Assembly: GCF_036785885.1 (NCBI RefSeq)
Contig: NC_092323.1
Location: 16,748,501-16,812,500, forward strand
Reading direction: 5' to 3'
DNA length: 64,000 nucleotides
From: Coffea arabica
Taxonomy: Eukaryota; Streptophyta; Magnoliopsida; Gentianales; Rubiaceae
The notes under the pieces are model-generated. The model ran no database searches. It was not told where the DNA came from and worked only from the letters and a program-made list of their open reading frames with translations. The first letter of the stretch is position 1; each line of letters starts with the position of its first letter. The translations under genes were made by a program, and so were the position numbers. Of this stretch, positions 11,899-23,176 are shown one piece after another.

Positions 11899-13543
11899 TA
11901 GTTCTTTTAGATGGCCAATAAAAAAGTCTCTGTAAAGTTAACTTCTCCGTATGTTTCCACTATTTGCATTTTTTGTTCTGTGTCGTGTCCTCTGACGAGG
12001 GCCATAAATTGCGGAAATACATGTGCTATAAAGCATTCCAATTGCATGTCAAATATATCTCATGAAACGACAAAGTGAAAATTGTGGTGGAAGTTCTCTA
12101 AAAACTCCAATGTAGATCAGCGCATTTCCCACTGTTTCTTCACATTTAAGCAGTGCAATTCTCTATAAAAAGAACTGGCCTCTGCAATTCTCTTTTGAAA
12201 AACGAACGAAGAGGATAGAAGACAGAACGTCAAGACGAAGTGGCGACCTTTTCTTAATTAACGTGGTAGCTGTGTGCACCTCGCCGTGTGGCAACCGGAA
12301 ACTACGTGCGTGCCACTGGAAGCGAGGTAAATTGTAGACGAATGTTTTCAGTTATAAAATTGCAATCTAAATTCAATATCTTGCCATTATTTAGATCTTT
12401 TGTATGGTAGCCGTTTATATACTCTCACTTAATGCATTGTACGAGTTATTGGTGACTAATCGTTCATATTTTACCGCTTCAAAGTGATAATAAATATTTT
12501 GAGGTGTTACGAATTGAGTAACCTGGTCGGATGAGTTTTTTGATATAGTACGGACTGGACTTCGTTAGGCTTGGATTGTTGTTTTATAACCTCTCACTTA
12601 ATGCATTTATACATTTATATTAATATACATAATATTAATTATACATTTATACATATGATTTACATTTATAGATATGTCTCGACATAGGATTCAGAAAGCC
12701 TATTAAAGGAAGTAAATTTTTACTTTTAAGCATGCAGATACACAGGTTGTAATGTGTTGTTCTAGCTTGAGTGTCTTTGAAAACAATAAATAAATAAATA
12801 ACATTTTTTTTAGGTGACGTATATGAAATAAAAAATAATTAAAACTTATATTTATGATATAAGTAAATAAAATTGTGTAAATAATCTATTTACTCAAAAT
12901 GTATTGTTTGTCTTTTTAGTTGAATGAATTGAAAAAGTAACAGATATTTATAGGAATACATTCATATAATAACATTTATTTATAATTTATACATTTATTT
13001 ATAGTAATAGATAATATAATACAATTATAATATATTTATAAGAGTTTTATATAAGTAAATAAATATATTTATTCATAAATATTTATAATTGTATTATAAA
13101 TGCATAAATGTATATTTATATAAAAATATATAAATTATAAATCACAAATATATTAATTTATACATTTATATAATATTCATTTATAATTATATGTATTTAT
13201 AATAATATACATTTATACATTTATAAATATATTAGTATTAAAAGTTATATTGCCAAATACGTGCTATAAAGTCATATTGCATAGTATTCTATTTAAAAGT
13301 CATATTGCTAATTTATACTCCATAAAGCTACTTTACGTAATTGGTTTGAGAGGATGATGAAGTCTCTAATGGGACATGTCTGACCAATTACATACTTAAT
13401 TTATGTCTAATGGGACATGTCTAGATTCCCGACATTTAATTTATGTCCAATACGCAAGTGGTATTAACACATTTATGGAATTGGTTATACTCATACAAAA
13501 CATGCTTATATAAACATATATACAGCTATATACATCCCTTATC

Positions 13544-14670
13544 ATGGCCTGGAACAACCGCCGTGGTGCTAGAGGACGCAATGCGGACCGCATGAGGCAA
13601 GATGAGGAAGATGAGGCCTTACTTCTTATGAGTGCATCGTTAATGTTAATGCATCCGTCACTTGCACACGTGGATAATAATCAACCACTTCCGCAACATG
13701 ATGGTTCATTCACAGATAGGCAGTGGGTGGAACGCGTACTCTACGGTCATCATAGACGCTCAATAGACAACATGCGTATCACGACTGATAATTTCTTGCT
13801 ACTGTCCAATATCCTTGTCGAGAGACAGTACGTTCCACACAATTACCAACAGCGCGTGCCCATACAGGAGGCGCTTGCTATGACTTTAATGTTGGTCAGC
13901 CACAAGCATACGCACCGCTCAGCTTGTCCTCCGACAGGCGAGCAAATGGCATATACAAATCGGCACGGGTGGCAATCACAGAATGTTCTGGCAGTTTGTG
14001 ACCATGACATGCGCTTCATCTATGTGTATGCTGGATGGGAGGGAAGTGCACACGATGCGCGAGTGTTGGAGTCAGCATTAGCATATCCGTCCGATTTTCC
14101 ACTGCCGCAACCTGGTAAGTGATGGGTCCAATATTTCAAGTCAAGCATGTGCTATGCTTTATTTCCACAACTCCTATTTTTTATCGCGTTTATTAATTAG
14201 AATAACTTTGTCAAATAGGCCAGTACTACTTAGTTGATGCGGCATACAGGAATGCTCCTGGTTTCATGCCTCCGTATAAGAACGTGGGGTCCGAATCTCC
14301 GTCAAAGATCTTGTTCAATACTCGACATTCGCAACTGCGCAATGTCATTGAGCGCACATTCGGTGTGCTTAAGAAAAGATTCAAATGGTTAAAGGGTCCG
14401 GTAGATAATTTCTATATGAGCACTCAAATCAGTATAGTCATTGCTTGTTGTGCGTTGCACAACTTTTTAAGGATGCACCAACCAGAAGATGCTCATTTTC
14501 AACGGTTTGAATCACAAGACGTGCACTTAAATGAAGAGCCAGAAATAGGCGGGCTAGTACCTCAGCCGTTCGCATTAAACGTGTCTCCTGCAGAGCTGGC
14601 GGAATGGAAAGCTAAACGAGACTACATAGCGACTCAAATGTATGCAGCACGAGGGCGACGCCGCCGTTAA
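13544..14670 (+). CDS. PIF/Harbinger transposase, in-frame internal-deletion derivative
   Basis: This is the duplicate of the gene at 2764, read as exons 13544-14114 and 14219-14670 (340 residues). A 283-bp deletion removes the end of old exon 1, all of intron 1 (85 bp) and the start of old exon 2. The coding loss is 198 bases, exactly 66 codons, so the frame is kept and the protein reads HKHTHR then SACPPTGEQ. The lost part contains GAMDGTHI and with it the first catalytic aspartate, plus the adjoining helical segment. The second aspartate (YYLVDAAYRNAP) and the glutamate (VIERTFGVLK) remain. Catalysis should therefore be impossible while much of the fold could survive. One Thr to Ile change (codon at 14308) separates it from copy 1. 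It is best regarded as a nonautonomous remnant, perhaps still translated. Confidence 0.88.
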
Positions 14671-14839
14671 GTGTTCATCGCATTAAGTAGGATTGTAATT
14701 GTCCCTAAAATATATTTTCCCATGTGTAGAATGTACTTAAAATGTCCTCGATTTCCAACTTCTAAATTAATCTGTACCGTTTGGGTATTAAGTATGCAAT
14801 TGGTTTAGCGTAAACGTAGTATAAAATCAAAATTTTCGA

Positions 14840-14889
14840 AGTCAAAGTCAAAATTTTCGAAGTCAAAGTCAAAGTCAAAGTCAAAGTCA
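14840..14889. repeat. AAAGTC hexamer tract, expanded by two units
   Basis: The tandem AAAGTC run in the 3' tail of the element has two more units here than in copy A1 (4343-4380). It accounts for the whole 12-bp length difference between the repeat copies after the deletion. Confidence 0.9.
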
Positions 14890-15028
14890 CATGCTTAAAT
14901 TCAATAATAAGCACCTGTCCAAACGCTAATTTACACGATTTACTTGCTATCCAAACGCCTATTTCATATTTACGCGATCTTAAAAAGTAACCTAAAAAAT
15001 ATCCCAAATAACTTACAATCCAAACAAA

Positions 15029-16417
15029 TATATTTTGGCATGGGTTGAGATGCCCACTAATTTGCGACTTCTACACAGTGTAATTTAATGTAGTAGGTCT
15101 GAACACTTAACCTTGAAAATCTATTCTATTATCTTTCTATTTTTATACAATTGCTTATATCACTTAACCTCGAAGATATATTCTATCATCTTTCTATATT
15201 TATACAATTGCTCATATCATTCTATTTTTCAACCCATTGAGAAACAATTTGGGATAGGACAAAAAGATATGTGTAGCATCTAAAATTTAATTAAGTCAAA
15301 TTGTGAAAAGGATATGCAATACTAAGATCCAAAAATAGAATTAGTCAAGTATATTAACAAGTCAAATAGAATTAGTCAGGCACATTTGTGTCGTCATTTT
15401 TTATTCTTCAAAAAATTTTCTTTTGAATAGATATTCATACAAAAAGAAAAATTTTAAAATACTAAACATAGAAAACATTGAAACTAAATGGAATAAAAAT
15501 ATTTGACTCATGCTCAAGCTAATAATTAGTTTTCAATAAATAATAATTTGTGATTCAATTTTGACTATTCAAATTGATGATGGTAAAGTATCATATGCAA
15601 GAAATAGATATTTACTATATAGTTTTTTCAATTTTGTAAGTTTGAGAATGGACATTATAAATTTTTGATAAGGATAAATTATTAAAAAAGATAGAAAAAA
15701 AATTCATTTATAAAAGAAAAACAAAGAATAAGAAATTGAAATAAGAAAGCTAATTTTAGAGGCAATCTTTTAAGTTGTTTAAGGTATAAAAAATTTTAAA
15801 CAATAAATTAATAGAGAAATCAAATCTTAAATGGACATGGCTTTGACCTATAATAAGTTGCAAAGAAAATAGATTCAAACAAAAAAAACATGATAATTAC
15901 TAAAGAAATTTTTATCAAATTATTAATTAGATAACATAAATAGGTTAGTATGAGTATTATCATAAAATTATAGGATAAAACAATAAGAAGTAAAAATATT
16001 CAAAAGTTTAGAAATAATAATAAATAACCAAATCAAATAATAGGAGTAGAAAAATGGAAAGTTATGAGCAATTGTAAAATTTCTAATCTATGTATAAAAT
16101 GGAAATATGTGATATCGAAGACAAACAAAAAAGAAACACTATGGATTGATTGGTCAAAAATAAAAATATGTATCATTGATTCAAACCTATATAAAATAGG
16201 GAACTAATGCCTTGATAGAAACTTACTAAATTAAGGAATGTTACCATGTAGTCAGGGGTTCAAATCATTGTATAGTAAAAATTTTTAAAAATGTGCAATA
16301 GTGCACTTTTGTGGCCTAGAGAGCTGGATTTCTTTTCCTTTGATCCCCTTAGCCAAAATGGATCCTTTCGTAGTATAGTTAGAATGGGAGTAATGTAGAT
16401 AAATTACCACTAATCCA

Positions 16418-16460
<43 letters not shown>

Positions 16461-17560
16461 GATTGTTGCCAGAAAAGAAAAAAAACAAAAAACATAACAC
16501 CTATCCAATGCAGCAATGTATCATATAAGATCCGAATAGCAATAAATAATAGAAAGATCCTCTTATAAGGTAATAAGTTAAAGAGATGGTGCGAAAAATA
16601 AAAGCAATAATTCTACTATTGGAACCTGTATAGTTTCAAAAATAGGAGTTACAATCTTCTAAATTAAGTCTATACATAGCACAATTGCCTATATACAATG
16701 TATACAACGTATAACCATCAAATTGGTATAAATTGGTAAAGTGGGAGGATTAGGAATTGTAAGTAGGAGGTCCTCCTGTGTTCAAAATCTCCCACTTACA
16801 AAACAAGAAAAAAAGAAAAGAAAAAAAATCAACATTGCAATAGTTTTGGAAGTAATAAATTAATTGAGAAAAATTCTAATTGAAAAACTCATTAAATCAT
16901 TTAGGGATTTTTGTATTTTGTCATTAATGAGTTTTTCAATCACAACCTTTGTCATTAATGAGTCTCATTAAATCCCTCTAGTTGGGAGGTTTTGAAAAAC
17001 TCATTAAATGAGACAAAAAACTTTTGTCATTAAATCCCTAAATGAATTAATGAGTCTTGTAACTGAATTAAAACTCTAGTTGTTTTTTGCCATAAAGTCC
17101 TTCAGTTTTTCAAATGCTATAAAAATTTTTAAAAAATATTCTAAAAGGTACTCTAAAAAGTAGTCTAAATTTTTTTTATGTTTAAAAAATATTCCAAAAT
17201 ATATTTTAAAAACTCTACTACTCTTAAATATTCCAAAATATTTTCTAAAAATATCCCAAAATATACTCTAAAAAATCTGTTACAGTAAATTTTTTCAAAA
17301 ACACCGCCAAAAACAGGTAATCCAAACGGAGCCACCAAAAAGTTGTATTTAGGCATTTGACGAATAATTTGAAATTCCCCCAAATCGCTCTAGTTATTTG
17401 GTTTATTTAAGAGGTTTTGAATTTATAATTCACCAATTATTAAAACACATTTTAAACACTATAATAATTTGTGATGTATAAATTCAAGTACTTCCTAAAT
17501 AATCTAAACAATTAGAGATACTTGAGAGAATTTCAAATTCCTTCATCAAATCTCTCGATA
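15029..17560. other. AT-rich intergenic DNA with degenerate repeats
   Basis: No gene is supported. Features seen are: a (TAA)n tract at about 16420-16457; an inverted array of TTTGTCATTAATGAG / TTGAAAAACTCATTAA units at 16875-17060; and at 17107-17345 a run of AATATTCCAAAATA blocks ending AACAGGTAATCCAAACGGAGCC. The last has the form of one terminus of a nonautonomous DNA transposon whose other end I did not find. Confidence 0.5.
16420..16457. repeat. (TAA)n microsatellite
   Basis: About twelve uninterrupted AAT/TAA units are visible directly. On the reverse strand they produce a spurious leucine run. Confidence 0.95.
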
Positions 17561-17715
17561 CAAACGAAGCAACAGAATTTGTTATGAGGACAAGTGTTGT
17601 TGGCGTCAACACTGTGGATTAGGAAAGTGAGATAGAAAATCCCACATCCATTTCACAATACCGTGTGGATATATTTCACAACCAGATGCATTTCCACCGT
17701 CATCCGTTCACCAAA

Positions 17716-17730
17716 TATATATATATATAT
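17716..17730 (+). promoter_or_regulatory. Putative TATA box of the P450 gene
   Basis: An ATATATATATATATA tract lies 84 bases upstream of the ATG at 17814. That is a normal distance for a plant TATA box with a leader of about 50 bases. The tract could also be a chance microsatellite. Confidence 0.5.
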
Positions 17731-17813
17731 CCGCGTATGCATATACCCCTTGCAGAAGGGACTAGACAACAGATTCATCAACTTTTGTCTGTGTAGGATT
17801 GAAACACAGGAAT

Positions 17814-20800
17814 ATGGAGGCCTTTTCTCTGTATTTCCTCACCATTGTAGTCGTCTTGGTTTCCTTCATTTTTCTTGGCTTTCTAAGTCAACGTTTCAAA
17901 TCTAAGACATCCATACTTCCAACAGGCACATTTGGTTTGCCAGTTGTTGGAGAGACACTCCACTTTTTCTCGAGTGGCCCAGAAAAATTTATTCATCAGA
18001 GGATGGAAAAATACTCGGCAGAAGTATTCGCGACCTCATTGTTTGGGAAGAAAGTGGCTGTAGTTTGTGGTGCAGCTGGGAACAAGTTTTTACTTTACAC
18101 TGCAAACGACCAGCTTGCTCCTTGGCTTCCTTCTGCAGCGTCCAAGCTAATGGATTTGGTAGATTCTCCGGGACAATCTGTCAGGCAAGTAATTTCAAAA
18201 TGTCGAACTTTTCTTCATAGTGAAATCCTGAATCCGAAAACTTTGAGACAGTACATAACCATAATGGATGCCCTGGCAAGGGAACATATCAAGACAGAAT
18301 GGGATCCTTCCAAAGTGATACTTGTTTATCCTCTTTGCCAGAAGTATGCACTTTCGTTGTCATGCAGATTGCTCCTTGGCCTTGAAGATGCTTGCCAGAT
18401 TCAAAGAATATCTGATTCTTTCTGGATCATAATGCAAGGGTTGTTTTCAATGCCCATCAATATGCCTGGCACCAGATATAATCGTGCTTTGAAAGAAGTC
18501 AAAAGGGTTAAGCATCAATTCTTGAACATCATCGCCAAGAAGAGAGACATGGTTTTTCAGGATACAGGAAGTGCTGGTTCCGACGTATTGTCTCGCATTC
18601 TGCTCGAGGGAAACGCCTATTCCATGTCCGATTCAGAGATTGGCGCCTATCTTTTAACTTTAATGCTTCCCAGCTATGAAGGAATAAGTGCAACAATCAC
18701 ATTTGCCTTAAACCATCTGGCTGAGCTTCCCCATATTTATGAGGCGGTTTACAAAGGTACGTTTTAAAAATCTCATCCATTTCATTTGCGATCGACAGAT
18801 TATATCCAACGAGAAGTAGTTAGAAAATCAACCAGTGGGCTTTGATCCATTGGCCATGGGAGACTTTTAGAGCTATTCCGTGCATCAGGTCAAGATTTTG
18901 ATACCAATTGGGTGTATATTCAGATAGGGAATTGAATGATAAACTTCTAACATTTTCAACTTAATCTATGAGACAAATTAAATTTAAGAGACTTACGATG
19001 CAAATAAGATTAAGTTTTCTTATTACAAGATCCATGGAAACTAGATAGGCAATCCTCCTAGTTGTTGAACTAATTAAGATTTCTCCTTCTTTCATATCTT
19101 CATCAACGTGTGGGGTTAATTCTTGATAGAAAGCTAATATTCATCTAATTTGAGCAAATCCACCAAGTAGTTCATCTAATTTAAGCAAATCTATCTAATT
19201 AATTTCTTACATAGAAATTCATGTAGATTACAGTCATAAACTGAACATGAACTCCTCATTATTTAAAAAGAAGCTAAATGATGCTGTAGTATACAATCCA
19301 GAGGTGGATTTCCTTTCCCTCTAGGCTTATACAGCCCTAGCAGGGATTTCCATGGTATAGAAGTAGAACATTATTCTTGCCCAAAAACCAGAAGACAATA
19401 ATGCACCTCGACTAATCAAATAACAGTGATTTGATTAGCTTGCTTCTCCTGCCATAACAGCCTAACAATACAGAAAGAGAAAAATTAAAGTACTTGCATT
19501 GGAACTTCCTAACAAAGATATGTTGCATGAAAAAGAAATTAAAAAAATCATTAAGTATATGGTAAAAGATAGCTGCCAGTAAACTATTGATCGAATCAAA
19601 TTTTGACCATTAAACAAATTTTCGTCACAAATTGATCACTAAACTAACTAATCAATATACGTGTGACTATTGTGTCGATTAATACTCTTAATCTATGAAA
19701 TAAGTAGAACACATGGCAAAGTGCAGGGATAGTTTTGTCCACCACTTAATGATTAAGAGCAAAACTATGCCACATGTTTGCTTATTTCATAAATTAAGAA
19801 CATTAATTGACGCAATGGTCACGGGTGGACTGATTAGTTAGTTTAGTGACCAACTTATAATGGTTTAATGGCTAAAACTTAACCCGACCAATAGTTTAAT
19901 GGTTGCCGAGGTTTTTTGCCAATTATCAACTATATGCTGGACCTGAAATCCTATCATTGAATTAGCACAAAGTTATCCTCTCTTGTATAGTCCTTCGGAA
20001 ACCTTAAACTTCTGCTTGTATAATGAATCATCCTATTTGTCAAATGAACTGTCAGTAAATTGCATGGTTACATAAAACTCCACTTTTGATGCCAGCAAAC
20101 TCGTACGACATCTGAATTCAACCAATGATTAATTTAGACAACCAATGAACTCAGATGACAAAATTTTGTAGCAAACTGCTAAGTGAATTTGTATAAAAAT
20201 TGATTTATTCAATAATAAGATGAAAAATTCTCCTTAGTCCAATAATCATGTTTTGCTTCGTCAGTTTATCCCATGGTTCTGGATTTGGTGCCAATATTTG
20301 AGCTTGCATATTCTGTTGATTATAATTTCTAAAAGCAATCCCAAGAAATTTCACTTTCTTCTTGTTCAATAAATTTCTCAAAGCTATTATATAATTTTTC
20401 ATACCACATTCGATCTTATTTCACAATGAGAACTCAAAATTGGTTATTACAAAACAGTCCCAACTCCCAAGGATATTAGGACAGCCATTTAATACTATGT
20501 AGTCAACCCTTTTCTTGTAAATAGTTCTTTACACCAAAAGAATGACCAATCTATATATGAATCATTACATGACTGTTAATTATACTATACAAAGTCCAAT
20601 TTTATAGAAATTAGGCCTAAACAATGCCCAATTTCTCTATAAACAACCGTGGCTTAACCCTGCCAAAAAAAAAAAATGTTGCTTAATCCTAGACTTAAGG
20701 CATATAATTTCCTAATTTTTTTGTCTAAAAATTTCCATTAGCCATTCTTATAGAATTTTACTCCAACAAAGGAAATTAATCAATTTCCATAATCCATCAA

Positions 20801-22957
20801 CATAGAATATTGCTAGACTAAGTAAAAGAACTCTCGGAATTAGAAACTAATAAGCCCTGTGAGAGTATACTTGACACTTAAAACAAGGCCAATGTTTAAT
20901 TAACTAATAATTATAGCACTTCCAGCAAATTTTTAAAAGCAACAGGTTGAATAAGTAACAGAATTTTGGTGCAACTAGACTAGTGGTCCGTAACTAGACT
21001 GTAATATTGGCAATTTCCAATTTAATTCCTAATACGAAAGCTCAAAGTAGGTTATGTTCACTTTTTTTTTTTTTAAAGAGTATTTTACATATATAGCCCC
21101 CATAATGTACCGAAACATACCATGGTCATTAAAATTGATAGTAAGGGTAGTTTCGAAAAGAAAATTAAATGCACTAGTCCCACATCTAATACTTGATGGA
21201 TATGCACGTAGGGGTGGCAATTCGAGTCCAATCAGGTTGGCGGGTCGGGTCTTGATCCGGCCCGTCAAAAAATCTGTGACCCGAACCCGACCCGTCAACC
21301 CGTGACGGGTCAGTATATCTGACACGAACCCGAAAATTTTGGGTTGGCGGGTCGACCCGAAATGACCCGAAAATTAATTTTAATTTATTAATTTATCATT
21401 GTAAATTCTAATAAAATCAATTTCTCACAAAATTAATTACATCATCAAGTAATAAAAATTTAAATAAATAATTTCAAAATCAAATCTAAAATAAATTAAA
21501 CACCGAAAAAGTGTTTTATTCCAAACCAAATATAAAATAAATTAAAACGAATTATATTATTTGTCCAAATATAATAATTTTAACTTCATACAAGGTAAAT
21601 AAATTCATTTAGGATTAAGTAATTAATGCCTTTGAAAAAAAAGAATGATTTAGTTTAGTTAGATAAAATAATTTTTATGTTTATTAAATTATTTTTAATT
21701 TGTAAACGGGTCATATCGAGTCATATCAGGTCACCACGGGTTGACCCGAAATCGACCTGTTTTCTTTTCGGGTTCATCGGGTTCGACCCGATTCTGACCC
21801 GAACCCCCAAAACTTCAACCCAAACCCATTAATTTCGTGTTAGGTTCGTGTCGTGTTTTCGGGTCGTGTCAGAAATTGCCACCCCTATATGCACGTGTAT
21901 ATGTTTATATGTATACATATATGTGTATGTGTCTATATAGTATATCATTTGAAATAATTGACATATCACTTATCTATTATTGGAGAAGAAAAGGTCGTCG
22001 ACTTCTTTAATTTAAGCTTGCAATTGTATTAATGTCTACTCAGCTTATGTACACAACTCAATACCTTAACTAATAATTTTCATTTATTTGTGGCATTTTT
22101 ACTTCCTACTAGCTAGGATATTGATATTTTTTGCAAGGGGGAAAAGAATTGCATTTATACATAATTACAAAGAAAGTGAAATACCTATAACATGTCCTGG
22201 GAGTCTGGGACTTAGCTGAAGTTGTAGAAACAATAGTTAGATGGTCATGAGATTTGTAATTCGACTCTCAAATTCTCCCATTTTCGCTGTCTTCCTTCTA
22301 ACGTTTAGAGTTTTGCCTTGAAAAAAATATGGTAACTGGCTTGGTATTAATTATTTAATGCGCAGAACTTATGGAGATTGCCCGGTCAAAAGCTCCTGAA
22401 GAACTATTAAATTGGGAAGACGTCAAGAAAATGAAGTATTCTTGGAATGTGATATGTGAATCGATGAGGTTAACACCACCTAGCATGGGAACCTTTCGAG
22501 AGGCCCTGATTGATATCAATTTCGCTGGTATAACTATTCCAAGAGGATGGAAGGTATGCACTTTTTCTGCTTACTCTACATGACAAATTACAGGAGAAAA
22601 ACAAGAAACAGAAATTGACAAGTGCTGCTACTTTTGATCATTCGTGAGAGCTTGCGCTTTCAGATGCACTGGAGTCCATTTACAACCAACAAAAATCACA
22701 AGTACTTTCCTGATCCAGAGGCTTTTGATCCCACAAGATATGAGGGTGATGGACCGACATCCTGCACATTTCTACCATTTTCTGCAGGACCTCGTATGTG
22801 CCCAGGCAAGGACTATTCCATGTTCCTGATACTCGTATACATATATAACGTGGTGACGAGATTTAAGTTACAAAAACTGATTCAAGATGAGAAGATGCGA
22901 TACCGCGTTGGTCCTGTTCCTGCCAATGGCCTCCCAATGCGCCTGCAAACACATTGA
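17814..22957 (+). CDS. Cytochrome P450, CYP716-like (CYP85 clan), with atypical I-helix
   Basis: Three exons, 17814-18756, 22366-22553 and 22664-22957, join in phase with GT-AG introns to give 474 residues, the usual CYP716 length. The start is the ATG of [11 protein letters not shown]; the five codons before it open with TTG. An N-terminal membrane anchor is followed by the hinge [13 protein letters not shown]. Other landmarks are PGTRYNRA, the K-helix ESMR (E346, R349), the PERF-region FDPTRY, and the heme loop [10 protein letters not shown] with the ligand C423. CYP716 enzymes oxidise triterpene skeletons such as beta-amyrin at the ER membrane. The I-helix reads [14 protein letters not shown] (E289) where the family has a GGHDTAS-type motif. 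The conserved threonine is replaced by glycine and aspartate by glutamate. This predicts altered oxygen activation, unusual chemistry or loss of activity. Intron 1 (3.6 kb) carries an hAT MITE. Confidence 0.88.
21209..21887. mobile_element. hAT-type MITE in P450 intron 1, 679 bp
   Basis: The element begins TAGGGGTGGCAATTC and ends GAAATTGCCACCCCTA. Perfect 8-bp TSDs TATGCACG flank it (21201-21208 and 21888-21895), which fits the hAT superfamily. The arms are GC-rich with repeated GGGTCGGGT / ACCCGACCC motifs around an AT-rich core. There is no coding capacity. Confidence 0.92.
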
Positions 22958-23176
22958 GATAATATGCAGTTTCCCTTTAAGTTCAAGAATCGTTATCTTG
23001 TAATTTTGAATGTATCTTATCTTTCAACAGTTATGGAGAAATGGGATTGGCAGTATGAAAGTATATCCATCTTTGTAAAATTGAACTCAGTGAGGTCATA
23101 GATAGGATTCTGAGTTGAAGGCAGTACCATTTGTATTGTACCTTTTTTTGGTTCTATGGATGGCCTAAGGCCCTAA
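22958..23176 (+). other. 3' flank of the P450 gene
   Basis: This short AT-rich stretch between the P450 stop and the LINE remnant probably holds the 3' untranslated region. No other signal was identified. Confidence 0.4.

Larger units (their letters stand above)
10781..15028. repeat. Direct repeat copy A2 (partner of 1-4519)
   Basis: This is the second copy of the A unit, offset by 10780 up to the deletion point and by 10497 after it. The deletion point is between 13917 and 13918. A 12-bp expansion of the AAAGTC tract around 14860-14889 shifts the final offset to 10509. The match ends at 15028, where A1 continues ACCCTGAGG and A2 continues TATATTTT. The right flanks are therefore unrelated. 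Confidence 0.95.

Noticed and set aside
17799-17813. Upstream extension of the P450 by five codons
   Set aside because: The codon at 17799 is TTG; the first ATG in frame is 17814, which fits the family N-terminus.
21209-21887. Telomere-like CCCGAACCC/GGGTCGGGT repeats
   Set aside because: They are short irregular motifs in the arms of an hAT MITE with TIRs and a TSD, not plant TTTAGGG telomere repeats.
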